Shown piece after piece: positions 9,835-18,928 of a stretch of DNA of 35,778 nucleotides. Within the stretch, counting starts at the first letter, position 1. Each line of letters starts with the position of its first letter. The stretch spans positions 1 to 35,778 of the forward strand of contig RECH01000291.1 in NCBI GenBank assembly GCA_007694125.1, given 5' to 3'. Source of the stretch: Leptolyngbya sp. DLM2.Bin15. GTDB taxonomy: Bacteria; Cyanobacteriota; Cyanobacteriia; RECH01. The notes below the pieces were generated by a model, which worked only from the letters and a program-made list of their open reading frames with translations, made no database searches and was not told the DNA's origin. A program made the translations under genes and the position numbers.

Positions 9835-10039
9835 AATGGATTTGCATGATACAACTCAGTATTTGATGTTGATGTGATATTGATGTCTCTCTAAGCAGGA
9901 TTTGTCTCCCTCACAAGCCAAGCCTGCACCTAGATTGACCTGGATGCATGGGATAGCCGGGCAGTGAGGATGATTCTTCGCAACCCATGGGGGAGCCCGT
10001 GCTGTGCCGTAGGCCAGCGTCGGGTCTGTTCACAGCAAA

Positions 10040-10783
10040 CTAGACAGCCTGGGGGGAGTCTTCGGGTTCAGCCTGTTCAACTCTGGGCAACTCTAGACAA
10101 TAGCCTGCCCCATAGACCGTTTTGATGTACTTAGGATGGCGAGGATCGGGCTCTAGCTTGGTGCGCAGATGGCGAACATGAACCCGGATGGTTTCAATGT
10201 CGTCATCTGGGTCATACCCCCACACTTCTTTTAAGATTTCGCTGGGGGAAACGGTTTGCCCATGGCGCTGCAAGAGGCAGTGGAGCAGCTCAAATTCTAG
10301 GTGGGTGAGTTTAACGGTTCGGTCAAACCAAATGGCTTCTAGCCGCTCTGGAACCAGGGTAAGCGGTCCATAGTTGAGGATTTCGGTATGTTTCGCAGCC
10401 TGGGGAATGCGATCGGTGCGGCGAAGCAGGGCCCGCACCCGTGCCAGCATCTCCTCAACTTCAAACGGCTTCGTCAGATAGTCATCAGCCCCCGCATTAA
10501 AGCCTTCCACTTTGTTTTGGGTTTGGCCGAGGGCGGTGAGCATGAGCACTGGGATGTCGGCCGTGCGCTCGTCCCGCCGCAGACGCTGGCATACCGTAAA
10601 GCCGTCCACTTTGGGCAGCATTAAGTCCAGCATGATCAAGTCAGGTATCAGTTGCAGCGCCATGGCCTGACCTTTAATACCATCCGCTGCCTGACTCACA
10701 TCATAGCCAGCCATTTCTAGGTTGACAGCAACCAGTTCTGAAATTGCAGAATCGTCGTCGATGACAAGTATCCGAGGCATCAC
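10040..10783 (-). CDS. rpaA: OmpR-family response regulator RpaA (circadian clock output)
   Basis: Two-component response regulator with an N-terminal receiver domain (residues ~1-120) and a C-terminal OmpR/PhoB winged-helix DNA-binding domain (~140-235). The acidic pocket is DDD at 9-11, the phospho-acceptor is D53 in [13 protein letters not shown], and the conserved Thr/Lys lie in MLTALGQ and YLTKPFEV. The sequence follows cyanobacterial RpaA ([30 protein letters not shown]) rather than RpaB. RpaA receives phosphate from SasA and drives circadian transcription; the kinase gene is not here. The first codon is GTG at 10783 with an ATG immediately after at 10780; the GTG start keeps the aspartate at position 53 as in the characterised protein. 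An AT-rich region with TATAAT on the minus strand (10859-10864) lies upstream. Confidence 0.92.
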   Translation of the reverse strand: MMPRILVIDDDSAISELVAVNLEMAGYDVSQAADGIKGQAMALQLIPDLIMLDLMLPKVDGFTVCQRLRRDERTADIPVLMLTALGQTQNKVEGFNAGADDYLTKPFEVEEMLARVRALLRRTDRIPQAAKHTEILNYGPLTLVPERLEAIWFDRTVKLTHLEFELLHCLLQRHGQTVSPSEILKEVWGYDPDDDIETIRVHVRHLRTKLEPDPRHPKYIKTVYGAGYCLELPRVEQAEPEDSPQAV

Positions 10784-11060
10784 TAATGGGTATTTAACTA
10801 CAGGTTATTCTAGCGACTTGGCAAAGGTTTGTATAAGAAAAATAAGATTCTTGTACAGATTATAAGCATGATTGCTCAGGTTTTTCGATGCTGCAGGATA
10901 CGAAGTGGCAATTGTTTCTAAGCCTGTAGGCGATCGCTCCGGTGCTTGCAGTTCCCACAACATGATGGACTTTGTTGCGAATTGTCACGATCAGTGACGC
11001 GTGGGCGCGATCTGGCCGCTGGGTGAACATGGGTGGCGATCGCTCCTGAACGGGCGATCG

Positions 11061-12164
11061 CTATTGAACCGATGACTCATGGCGATCGCTGACGAGCTCG
11101 GCCGATCGGGCGACGGTTTTCGGGTGAGCGGCACACCAATCGAGCAGGCGATTCCATGCCCACCACGGATCGCGATCGCCCCAGAGATCCTGACAGGCCT
11201 TGCTGCTGAGGTAGCCAATATGACCGCCGTAGCGGGTGAGCCAGAGGGTTATGGCAGGGTTGCCACGGCAGGCCTGCTGGAGATCAGCCATGATGCTGGG
11301 GGCAAAGAGAGGATCGTCGGCAGCGTAGAGAATCAAGGTGGGATGGGATAGGTGGGGCAGCAGCGGTAGAGGGTTACTGGCTTCGTAGTAGTCTTCTACG
11401 GTGGCAAATCCTAGGGCAGGAATCACCAGTTCTTGGTCGAAGCCGCGAATGCTGCGAGCCCGCTGAATGGCGGCGGGATCGATGGCTTGGGGATGGAGGT
11501 GATGGAGCTTCCAGGCCAGGCGAGTCAGCTCTTGGGTAATGGATCGCTCCACATACCGACCCAGGGGGGCCTGCATCAGGTAGGTGAGGGAGCGGTTGGA
11601 GTCGAGATTCGGGCAAATGACCGCAACGCCGCCCACATCCTCGGGCTGCAGGTGAGCATAGGCGCTGAGATCTTGGGCAGCATGACCACCCCATAGGGCC
11701 AACTGTCCGCCTAGGGAAAAGCCGGTAAACCAAAAGGGACTGGGAAAGCCCATGGCTTTGGCCTGGTCGGCAATGTGGACAAAGTCTTGCCCCTCATAGA
11801 GACCATCGGAGGTGAGGGTGGGCGAGAGTTCGCCGCTTTTGCCATGGGCTCGCCAATCAAACAAGATCACGGCCATGCCTCGGGCGATCGCTTTCCGTCC
11901 CAGAATTTGCAATAGCCATTGATTGTCTAAGCAGCCCGTGATGCCGTAGGTGCCAATGATGGTGGCGATCGCTCCGGGTGGTTGCGCGATCCAAGCATGC
12001 AGCGGTACGCCATTTGCGCCGTAAAAGATGTGACTGCGGTAGGTAGGCTGCGGTTCGCGGGTGAGCTGCTGCCAATGTCGCTTGACCCAGAGGGCGGTAT
12101 GCAGGGTCATGGCTAACCCATTTTTCAGCAGCCAGGGAGGAGTGTAAGCCGGGGGATGGGTCAT
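11061..12164 (-). CDS. Alpha/beta hydrolase of the YheT family
   Basis: A 367-residue alpha/beta-fold hydrolase. The nucleophile elbow is GFSLGGQ with serine at about 150. The acid lies in LYAADDPLFAP and the histidine in YGGHIGYLS, giving a complete Ser-Asp-His triad. The early segment GTYGITGCLDNQWL and FDWRAHGKS match the YheT/UPF0017 group, predicted carboxylesterases whose substrates are mostly unknown. Its start lies 6 bp after the stop of the SRPBCC gene, so the two are almost certainly co-transcribed, downstream of crtQ. That linkage hints at lipid or isoprenoid chemistry, but this is inference only. The extreme C-terminus is rich in HIP1-derived codons. Confidence 0.87.
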   Translation of the reverse strand: MTHPPAYTPPWLLKNGLAMTLHTALWVKRHWQQLTREPQPTYRSHIFYGANGVPLHAWIAQPPGAIATIIGTYGITGCLDNQWLLQILGRKAIARGMAVILFDWRAHGKSGELSPTLTSDGLYEGQDFVHIADQAKAMGFPSPFWFTGFSLGGQLALWGGHAAQDLSAYAHLQPEDVGGVAVICPNLDSNRSLTYLMQAPLGRYVERSITQELTRLAWKLHHLHPQAIDPAAIQRARSIRGFDQELVIPALGFATVEDYYEASNPLPLLPHLSHPTLILYAADDPLFAPSIMADLQQACRGNPAITLWLTRYGGHIGYLSSKACQDLWGDRDPWWAWNRLLDWCAAHPKTVARSAELVSDRHESSVQ

Positions 12165-12170
12165 TAAAAC

Positions 12171-12611
12171 CTAAGAACGGTGGGCGAGGGCATAGTTTCG
12201 GAAGCGTTCGAGATCGGCCTGAATGGTCGATTCGACCACACGACCCAGGAAGAGATTGTCCATCAACTGCCCCAAAATGCCAGGAATAGCATAGGCAACG
12301 GTGAGTTTGACAATGCTGCGATCGCCTCGGTCGTAGAACCGAATAGCGCCGCGATTGGGTAGCCCGTCTACCGACTCCCATTGAATAATTTGATTGGGGG
12401 TGACCTTCAAAATGCGGGAGAGCCAGCGAAATTCTAGACCACCAGAGGCTAAGGTCCACCGAGAAAGTTCGGGATCGTCCTCCAAAATCTGTACCGAGTC
12501 GATCCATTTCATCCAGCGCGGCATCTGTTCTAGGTCAGACCATAGACTCCAGACATGCTCGACGGGGGTTTCGACTTCAACTTGAACGCTATGTTCGAGC
12601 CAATCAGACAT
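12171..12611 (-). CDS. SRPBCC (START-like) family protein linked to carotenoid gene crtQ
   Basis: A 146-residue protein of the polyketide cyclase/START superfamily, which forms a hydrophobic ligand-binding cavity. Features seen are the opening strand HSVQVEVETPVEHVWSLWSD, the middle RWTLASGGLEFRWLSRI and the amphipathic C-terminal helix LGRVVESTIQADLERFRNYA that usually closes the cavity. Family knowledge: a homologue sits beside the zeta-carotene desaturase gene in other cyanobacteria, for example Synechocystis slr0941 next to slr0940. The gene is 90 bp downstream of crtQ and 6 bp upstream of the YheT hydrolase gene. A role in holding or passing a carotenoid or lipid is plausible but unproven. 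Confidence 0.85.
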   Translation of the reverse strand: MSDWLEHSVQVEVETPVEHVWSLWSDLEQMPRWMKWIDSVQILEDDPELSRWTLASGGLEFRWLSRILKVTPNQIIQWESVDGLPNRGAIRFYDRGDRSIVKLTVAYAIPGILGQLMDNLFLGRVVESTIQADLERFRNYALAHRS

Positions 12612-12701
12612 AGATAGGTGCCGTGATGAACAACCAGGGAAGGGTGTGGGAAGACGAGTGTAGGAGGAATCGGGAGGAATCGGGGGAGAGATTGAGACGG
12701 C

Positions 12702-14174
12702 CTAGGCAACCAGGGTCAGCTCTTGAATATCGGTGCGATCGCCAAAGGATTCTAGGATGACCTTGGCGGCCCGTTTGCCCGAAATAGTCGCCCCCTCCAT
12801 GCTGTCAATGTAATCTTGCTGGGTGTAGCTACCGGCCAGGAAGAAGTTGGCGATCGGCGTCTTTTGATCGGGGCGATATTGATCCATGCCTGGTGCTTCT
12901 CGGTATAGCGACTGGGCTAGTTTCACCACACTAGACCAGGTCATGGTCAGCGATCGCGATGAGGGAAACAGGTTGTGAACTTGGTCGAGCACATGCTGGG
13001 CGATCGCGTCGTTGGGTTGCTTAATAAAGGGATCGCCGGGGGTGAGCACAGCTTGGATCAAGGAACCTTGACCCTCGCGGTAATAGTTGCTGGGGCTGGT
13101 GAGCGCTAGGTCGGCAAAGCAGGAGAAGTCAGCATCTGCTGTATACAGCAGGTTATCCAGCCCCGCCGCATGGTCAACTTGGGTGCGCTCGGCGGCATTG
13201 CTCAACTCGGTGACCCAGCCGTCGAAACGCAGTTGCACGGTGGCGACGGGAACGGTTTCTAGCTTGTACACATTGTCGAACTGATCCCATTTCCGCCAGG
13301 TATCGGGCAGCAGCCGTTGGACACCGGGCACATCGCAGGCGCAGACGTAGGCGTCGGCGGTAATGGTTTCCACGGTGTCACCCTTGGCGATCGCCAGTCC
13401 AGTGATCTGAGTGCGATCGCCTTCTTCGCTAAACAAGATCTCGCGCACGCCGCGGCGGGTATGCACCTGACAGCCGCGCTCGCCCAGGTAGTCCAAAATG
13501 GGCTTGTGCAGGTAGTCGTAGGGCGAACCTTCCAGCATCCGCAGCACCGATGCCTCGGTGCGGGCAGCAAAAAATTGGAAGATGGTCAGCATACAGCGGG
13601 CAGAAATCTGCTCGGTATCAATAAAGCCCAAGGCATAGGCAATGGGATTCCACATGCGCTTCAGGCTACCGTTGGAGCCGCCATGCTGACGAAACCAATC
13701 GGCAAAGCTGATGCCATCGAGGTCACGAATGGAGCGCATGGCTCCTTCAAAATCAACCAAGCCCCGCACAATTGGACTGGTGCCTAAAGCGATCGCATTC
13801 TGCAGCTTGTCTTGCACCGACAGTTGAGACGTGGTGAAAAAAGCCTTCAGGCCGTTAAACGGCGCGCCGGTGATGAAGCGAAAGTCGAGTGCGCCCAGAT
13901 TGCCGCCGGAATTCACAAAGGTATGCACATGCTCCTTGAGCAGCAGGTGATCAATCGCGCCCACTTTTTCCATCAGGGCAAAGAGGTTGTAATAGCAGCC
14001 GAAGAAGACATGCAACCCCATTTCTAGGTGATTGCCCTCAGCATCCACCCAGCTACCCACCTTGCCGCCCACAAAAGGACGGGATTCAAAGATCTCTACC
14101 TCATGCCCGGCATCCGCCAGTTCCACGGCGGTCGAAAGTCCGGCTAGCCCTGCCCCAATAATTGCAACTCGCAT
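12702..14174 (-). CDS. crtQ: 9,9'-di-cis-zeta-carotene desaturase
   Basis: A 490-residue FAD-dependent plant-type desaturase that converts zeta-carotene through neurosporene to lycopene in carotenoid synthesis, at the membrane. The N-terminal dinucleotide-binding motif is [20 protein letters not shown], followed by [14 protein letters not shown] and the conserved [15 protein letters not shown]. The last block distinguishes zeta-carotene desaturase from phytoene desaturase, which has FFGAYPN. Near the C-terminus [18 protein letters not shown] is the second FAD-contact region. Length fits the family. It is likely the first gene of a crtQ-SRPBCC-hydrolase operon; the histidine kinase gene ends 170 bp upstream, leaving room for a promoter that contains the inverted repeat TTACA-TAG-TGTAA (14290-14302). 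Confidence 0.95.
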   Translation of the reverse strand: MRVAIIGAGLAGLSTAVELADAGHEVEIFESRPFVGGKVGSWVDAEGNHLEMGLHVFFGCYYNLFALMEKVGAIDHLLLKEHVHTFVNSGGNLGALDFRFITGAPFNGLKAFFTTSQLSVQDKLQNAIALGTSPIVRGLVDFEGAMRSIRDLDGISFADWFRQHGGSNGSLKRMWNPIAYALGFIDTEQISARCMLTIFQFFAARTEASVLRMLEGSPYDYLHKPILDYLGERGCQVHTRRGVREILFSEEGDRTQITGLAIAKGDTVETITADAYVCACDVPGVQRLLPDTWRKWDQFDNVYKLETVPVATVQLRFDGWVTELSNAAERTQVDHAAGLDNLLYTADADFSCFADLALTSPSNYYREGQGSLIQAVLTPGDPFIKQPNDAIAQHVLDQVHNLFPSSRSLTMTWSSVVKLAQSLYREAPGMDQYRPDQKTPIANFFLAGSYTQQDYIDSMEGATISGKRAAKVILESFGDRTDIQELTLVA

Positions 14175-14344
14175 CCTTAACCTGTTCCAACCCAGTGACT
14201 GTAGTGAACCTAGCCAAACCTGTTGCCGATGAAGCTGAACGCAGTCCCAGAGACTGGATTAACTTCTGCTGAGATTCTTTTTAGATTCTTTACATAGTGT
14301 AATAGACCCTGTCCGCTTCGGGAATCACCCGACCCGATTCGGGG

Positions 14345-16360
14345 CTATCGCAAGCTGGCGCGCTTGGGGTTGGACGATCGCCGGGGAGGACGAGAGGGAG
14401 CGATCGCTGGGGGTGGAGCCGAACGGGTGGTATCCGCCGTGGGAATGGTGAAGTGGAACTGGGTGCCCTGGTCACGACCGGCAGACTCGGCCCAGATTTT
14501 GCCCCCTAAACCCACAACGATCTGGCGGCAAATGGCTAAGCCCAGCCCCGTACCGCCGGCCGTGCGTCGTAGTGCGCCTTCTTCCTGGTAAAACCGCTCA
14601 AACACCGCCTCTAGGCGATTGGGTTCAATGCCGCGCCCGGTGTCGCGAATGGTCACCTCTAGCATGGCTTTGGCATCGCTCGTGGGCTGGGCTTCAATCA
14701 CCACCTGCCCTTCCGGCTCGGTAAACTTGCAGGCATTGTCCAATAGTTTGGAGAGCAATTCCACCAGCCATTCCCCATCAGCCCGCACCAGCGGCAGTTC
14801 TGGTAACGACACATTGGCCGTAATCGTCGGCATCTTGCCTTCCGATTGCCGGGTACGGATGCCACTCAGGGCCAAGTCCACACATTCCTCTAAATCTAGC
14901 GGTTCTAGATGCCACTTCACCCGGCCGCTTTCCAGTTGTGAGAGGGTGAGAAAATCTTGCACCAGGGTGCGCATGCGCTCGGCGTCGGAGAGGGCAGAAC
15001 TGAGCATCACCTGCCGCAGTTCTAGAGGCATATCGGGTTCGCTGGAGAGGCTTTCTAGGCAGATTTGAATCGTGGACAGCGGGGTGCGCAGCTCGTGACC
15101 GGTGATGGCAATGAGATTACTGCGGGTGCGCTCTAGGGCCTCAAGCTGTTCATTCAGGTCTTCAAGGTGGGCATAGGACTCGGCTTGAATCAGCGTTGTG
15201 CCCAATTGGGTGGCGATCGCTTCTACTAAACTCGTTTCATCCGCCGACCAATCATGGGGGTCAGCCCTACAAGACTGCAATTCGATCACCCCTAGCAGGC
15301 GACCTTGGTAGACAATCGGCACCATCAACCACGACCGGATCTGCCAACGATCAATCAGCGATCGCACCGGTTCTAGATCAAAGGCTTGTGCCTGCTCCGT
15401 ATCGGCAATGGCAACCGGCTCTAGGCTCTCGGTCAACACTTGAAAGAGAGGATTCTCAGCCAAGGGCCAGGATTCTCCATGGAGCGAGGCTAAGCTTTCC
15501 TCAAATCGATATTCGTGGTGGATCTGAGCTGCCTGATCCCGAGCCTTGCAGCGATAGATCAAGCAACGGCACACTTCCATGGCCTGCCCCAGTTCTTTGA
15601 CCGCCACGGCAAAAATTTCCTGAGGATTGAGCGATCGCCGAATAGCGGTCGTAATCAAGTTAGCCAACCGTTCTCGGCGCTCCTGAGCCGCGATGGAGCG
15701 GTAGGCCTTCAAAAGCTTATACTGCCCAGCCTGTAGATAGGTGACCAGGCGCTGAGCAAAGGGATCGGGATCAATATCTCGGGGCGGGATCGGGTCATCG
15801 GCGAGGAAGTTAGCACGGGCCTGCTCCACCTTCTCGATGATCTCGGGGCGATAGTAGGCGACACGGTTTAATAAAATCTTGGCAGCTTCGCAGCTCACGT
15901 GGCGATCAAAGGTCCAAACTCCTTCAAACCGTCGGGTTTGATCCACCGTCATGCCTTCAGCGCCTTGGAAGTCAGAAACGCCCTGGCGCTCGCGGCAGAT
16001 TAAACAGGCAGAATACCGCGCCCCGATCACCACCAGATGCCATTCGTGCCGCAATTCATCGCTGGCGTCAAAGGCCACCATTTCGTAGTGGTTGCTGCGA
16101 TTGGAAAATTCGGTTTCGGCGGCGGCTAAGACGTAGACCTGAGGGGTGAGCGCCGCAATGCGTAGGTAGCGGTTGACCTCTTGGCGGTAAAATCGTTCTC
16201 GTTGAAAATTAGCAATGACAAGAGGCTGTCCTGTATCTGCCAAGACCTGATCTTCCATGGCATGGGAAAGAGCCGTCAAAGATGCTTTGAAGTACATCTG
16301 TGACCGCAGGTGGGGCATGGATTGCAACAACTCTTCCAAGACGGAAGTCGTCATGGTCAT
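14345..16360 (-). CDS. DICT-GAF sensor histidine kinase
   Basis: A 671-residue cytoplasmic two-component kinase with no membrane segment. Residues ~15-195 resemble the DICT sensory domain found in cyanobacterial kinases and diguanylate cyclases. It contains a cysteine-rich SACLICRER segment near 118-125 and a second Cys near 157. A GAF domain follows (~235-395), then HisKA with phospho-acceptor H422 in AITGHELRTPLS. The ATPase domain shows N-box DNACKFTE, G1 DTGRGIEP, F-box FERFYQEE and G2 GTGLGLAICRQ. The signal is unknown; cysteines in the DICT-like part could bind metal or sense redox state, which is inference. No response regulator gene is adjacent, so the partner is elsewhere. Start at 16360 gives MTMTTS; the ATG two codons later is equally possible. 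Confidence 0.9.
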   Translation of the reverse strand: MTMTTSVLEELLQSMPHLRSQMYFKASLTALSHAMEDQVLADTGQPLVIANFQRERFYRQEVNRYLRIAALTPQVYVLAAAETEFSNRSNHYEMVAFDASDELRHEWHLVVIGARYSACLICRERQGVSDFQGAEGMTVDQTRRFEGVWTFDRHVSCEAAKILLNRVAYYRPEIIEKVEQARANFLADDPIPPRDIDPDPFAQRLVTYLQAGQYKLLKAYRSIAAQERRERLANLITTAIRRSLNPQEIFAVAVKELGQAMEVCRCLIYRCKARDQAAQIHHEYRFEESLASLHGESWPLAENPLFQVLTESLEPVAIADTEQAQAFDLEPVRSLIDRWQIRSWLMVPIVYQGRLLGVIELQSCRADPHDWSADETSLVEAIATQLGTTLIQAESYAHLEDLNEQLEALERTRSNLIAITGHELRTPLSTIQICLESLSSEPDMPLELRQVMLSSALSDAERMRTLVQDFLTLSQLESGRVKWHLEPLDLEECVDLALSGIRTRQSEGKMPTITANVSLPELPLVRADGEWLVELLSKLLDNACKFTEPEGQVVIEAQPTSDAKAMLEVTIRDTGRGIEPNRLEAVFERFYQEEGALRRTAGGTGLGLAICRQIVVGLGGKIWAESAGRDQGTQFHFTIPTADTTRSAPPPAIAPSRPPRRSSNPKRASLR

Positions 16361-16772
16361 CGATCGTCCGCGTGTGTGATTTGAGGGCGGGAATAGGGAG
16401 GTTTGGCCAACCTCTGGGCGTCGATCTCCGTCGCATCTAGCGATCGCCCTGGCGATATGTCGCTACGTTGAACCTTGAATCACGGCTAGTCTGTGGTTGG
16501 GAAACCCAGAGAGGCGGTGACACCGAAGTCATGCGTGAGCTAGCCAGAACACCACAAAATGAGTATCCCACCATTGTGCCACTACTAGTGTCTCAGAAGG
16601 ACACCCGTCTCGCCAAGCATAAAGGGGAGATCAATGGATGGGGCGGTTGTGAGCATCTTGTCACCAAGCCAGCAGTGGATGCTGTCCCTAGGGGCGATCG
16701 CTCCCCTAGGGCGAGGAGATTTTTCCTGTCGAGACCCATTACGCAGGGCACGGTTTGCTGTAGAGTGACAAT
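16361..16772. other. Intergenic region with GTGTC/GACAC repeat and HIP1-cored palindrome
   Basis: 412 bp between divergent genes. The open frame running through it has no recognisable protein features. It holds GTGTC-N7-GACAC near 16590 and a palindrome with 9-bp arms at 16686-16711. Confidence 0.5.
16686..16711. promoter_or_regulatory. HIP1-centred palindrome upstream of the HEAT-repeat gene
   Basis: The arms CCCTAGGGG (16686-16694) and CCCCTAGGG (16703-16711) are perfectly complementary around an 8-base loop that completes a GCGATCGC. The start codon of the HEAT-repeat gene is 62 bp downstream. It may be an operator or a transcript hairpin; no T-tract follows, so a terminator is unlikely. 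Confidence 0.45.
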
Positions 16773-17525
16773 ATGTATGATGACGATGCTAGCGTGTTAG
16801 ACCCTGCCATTGCCGCCGATAGCCCACTGGATCATCTCGAGGCGATCGACGTATCTGAGGATGACAAGCCAGATCCGGACGTAATGCTGCCCCTGCTAGA
16901 CGCGTCCGACAATCAGCAGCGCATGTTGGCCACCCGAGCATTTTGTGAACTAGAGGAACCGCGTGCCGTTCCTCAGTTAATTAACCTTTTGTCTGATACC
17001 TGTCCGCTCATCCGGGTGAGTGCTGCCTATGCCCTCGGACGCAACCCTAGTCCCCTGGCTGTTGATGCATTGATCGCTCAATTAGAGCAGGATCTGAACG
17101 GCTATGTTCGCAAGGGGCTGGTCTGGGCCTTGGGCAACTGCCGCGATCGCCGCTCATTGACCCCCCTCACCCATGCCCTGCGCACGGATATTTCCGCCGT
17201 GCGTCTATGGGCTGCCAGCGCCCTCGCCCAAATGGCAAATCTGGACTATGAGTCGGTGATTGCCGCTATTCCCCCCCTCATTGAAGCCCTGCGGCGTGAC
17301 CCCGTAGCGGCGGTGCGCAGCAACAGTGCCTGGGCGATCGGCCTCCTGTGTCGAGAGCTGCCGTCCAACGTAATTTATGCCACGGCCATTGACGCCATCA
17401 TTGAAGCCTTTGCCGAAGACGAAGACATGGGTGTTCGCGATGATGCCCGTCTCGCTGTGCTCAAAGTAGGCGATCCTCGTGGCCTCCAGGTGATTGAAGA
17501 ACTTGAACAAGATGGGTTAGTTTAG
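16773..17525 (+). CDS. HEAT-repeat protein, IaiH/CpcE-type
   Basis: A 250-residue alpha-solenoid. After an acidic N-terminus (MYDDDASVLD, residues 1-30) come about five HEAT/PBS-lyase-type repeats, seen as AVPQLINLLSDTCPLIRVSA, ALIAQLEQDLNGYVRKGLVW, RTDISAVRLWAASALAQMA and VAAVRSNSAWAIGLLC. The same repeat type occurs in phycobilin lyases CpcE/F and in NblB. The closest match I recall is the Synechocystis protein IaiH (Slr1098), reported to bind IscA and stabilise its iron-sulfur cluster, with the same MYDD start and length. I infer a scaffold or assembly role rather than lyase activity because no partner lyase gene is nearby. It stands alone on the plus strand, and a MITE-like element begins 31 bp after the stop. 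Confidence 0.85.
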   Translation: MYDDDASVLDPAIAADSPLDHLEAIDVSEDDKPDPDVMLPLLDASDNQQRMLATRAFCELEEPRAVPQLINLLSDTCPLIRVSAAYALGRNPSPLAVDALIAQLEQDLNGYVRKGLVWALGNCRDRRSLTPLTHALRTDISAVRLWAASALAQMANLDYESVIAAIPPLIEALRRDPVAAVRSNSAWAIGLLCRELPSNVIYATAIDAIIEAFAEDEDMGVRDDARLAVLKVGDPRGLQVIEELEQDGLV

Positions 17526-17556
17526 CCCACCTGAGTTTCTAGGTGAGTAGGGTGGA

Positions 17557-17678
17557 CAGTTCGTAGTAGCGCGTCCAGTCTAATGTGGTGGGTAGCTCTC
17601 ATGGCGCTTGAATGAAACACCAATAGTTTGAGCAATTGCTTTGCCCATCATTTTACTTTAGACGCGCTACTACAACTG
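17557..17678. mobile_element. MITE-like element with ~18-bp terminal inverted repeats
   Basis: The left end CAGTTCGTAGTAGCGCGTC (17557-17575) and the right end GACGCGCTACTACAACTG (17661-17678) are inverted repeats, perfect except for one extra C on the left. The interior has no transposase; the minus strand carries only a 23-codon frame starting MMGKAIAQTIGVS, which could be the start of a lost ORF. It fills the gap between two convergent genes and could also act as a transcript hairpin there. No clear target-site duplication is visible. Confidence 0.65.
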
Positions 17679-17690
17679 GTTACGGGGTGG

Positions 17691-18878
17691 CTACGGCAGA
17701 TCTGGGGGCGATCGCCTGGGAGTACCGTGCTGAATATGGCTGCAGCTTAGATGTTTACTGACCGCCAGCACATGACCTAAAAACTGTGCTGGCTTGTCGT
17801 AGGGCTTGGAGGAACGGGGTCGGTTTTGCACTGCACCAGACAGACTTAGGGCTCGTCCGTAGGAGATCATGAAATCGTGGTAGACCTTATCGTGATCAGC
17901 CTGGGGTGCGGTTCTGAGTAACACCGATACGCCTTGATAGATGGTGTGACTGATGTCTTGAATGGAAATCTGTGCCTCAGGGTTTTGGGTATCTGTGCGG
18001 CGGATGGCTTGGGCAAAGGCATACCAGTTGAGCCCATGACTAAACGAGAGCTTGACGGTGGCTAAGGTGCGCTGCATCAGGTTTTCAAAGGCCAGACCCG
18101 ATAGCTGCCCGCGTTGGGGAAAGCGATCGCCCTCTTGTAAAAAGATGTAGTCACACACGCCCTGGTCAAAGCAGGTGTCGCTGTTGATCTGCCAATGCTC
18201 GATACAGGCAGCGGTGAGTTTTGCTCGGTGGAAGTTGGTGCCGAGGGCTTGGATGCCCTGTAGGTTGCTGTGGGCGAGGTTGGCTTCGGCAAAGTTACCT
18301 TCGCTGACGTCGGCATAGGCCAGGATGGATTGATAAAAATTGGTGCCATAGCAGTTGCCCCAGCGCAGGTAGGCATTGGTTAAGTTAGCCTGCTTAAGAT
18401 TGGCTTCTTGAAGATTGGCCCAGCGCAGGTTAGCACCGCGAAATAGGGTGCCGATGGCGTAGGCCCCCTCTAGGTTGACGCCGCTGAGGTAGGCATGGCT
18501 AGCATCGGTGGCAATCAAGTCGGCTTCACTAAAGTTGGTGTCGCGAAAGTCGGCATTGACTAAGGAACCGTCACGTAGGCTAGCGCCGCGAAAATCACTT
18601 TCCCAAGCGATCGCCCCTTCTAAACTAGCCTGTTGCAACTGGGCATCACGACCATTGGCATAGCAAAGGTTCGCATGGCGCAGGTTGGCCTGCCGCAAGA
18701 TGGCTCCTCGTAGATCGGCATGGGCCAAGTTTGCTTCAGACAGATCGATGCTGCTTAAGTCTTGCCGGCGTAGGGATGCATGGGATAAGTCAATAGGAAT
18801 ACGAGGATGATCCTGCCGCCATTGATTCCAGACGGATGGGCCGGCTTGAAGCTGGGCAAGGTGCTGTGGATCTGCCAT
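17691..18878 (-). CDS. Pentapeptide-repeat protein
   Basis: A 395-residue protein whose residues ~30-210 are tandem A(D/N)LXX pentapeptides, for example LAHADLRGAILRQANLRHANL and LRWANLQEANLKQANLTNA. Such repeats fold into a right-handed quadrilateral beta-helix. The C-terminal ~180 residues are a separate non-repeat region (LNWYAFAQAIRRTDTQNP, KVYHDFMISYGRALSLSG) with no motif I recognise. No signal peptide or membrane segment is visible. Pentapeptide proteins are abundant in cyanobacteria, and most have no known function. The gene ends 13 bp from the MITE-like element, and its neighbours give no functional clue. Confidence 0.9.
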   Translation of the reverse strand: MADPQHLAQLQAGPSVWNQWRQDHPRIPIDLSHASLRRQDLSSIDLSEANLAHADLRGAILRQANLRHANLCYANGRDAQLQQASLEGAIAWESDFRGASLRDGSLVNADFRDTNFSEADLIATDASHAYLSGVNLEGAYAIGTLFRGANLRWANLQEANLKQANLTNAYLRWGNCYGTNFYQSILAYADVSEGNFAEANLAHSNLQGIQALGTNFHRAKLTAACIEHWQINSDTCFDQGVCDYIFLQEGDRFPQRGQLSGLAFENLMQRTLATVKLSFSHGLNWYAFAQAIRRTDTQNPEAQISIQDISHTIYQGVSVLLRTAPQADHDKVYHDFMISYGRALSLSGAVQNRPRSSKPYDKPAQFLGHVLAVSKHLSCSHIQHGTPRRSPPDLP

Positions 18879-18928
18879 GTCACGTGGGGAAGATGAAGGG
18901 GAGCTACGAGGATAATAGGTATCTAAGA

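Noticed and set aside
11374-12507. Long frames antisense or shifted within the hydrolase and SRPBCC genes
   Set aside because: Shadow frames of GC-rich genes; the true frames carry complete family motifs.
16579-16616. Possible third, degraded copy of the 111-bp repeat (CTACTAG, AGGACAC, CCGTCTC, CAAG in similar order)
   Set aside because: Matches are only 7-base islands with wrong spacing; not above chance without an alignment.
16468-16800. Plus-strand open frame of 110 codons before the HEAT-repeat gene
   Set aside because: Overlaps the start of the well-supported HEAT-repeat gene in another frame, includes the palindrome, and has no family features.
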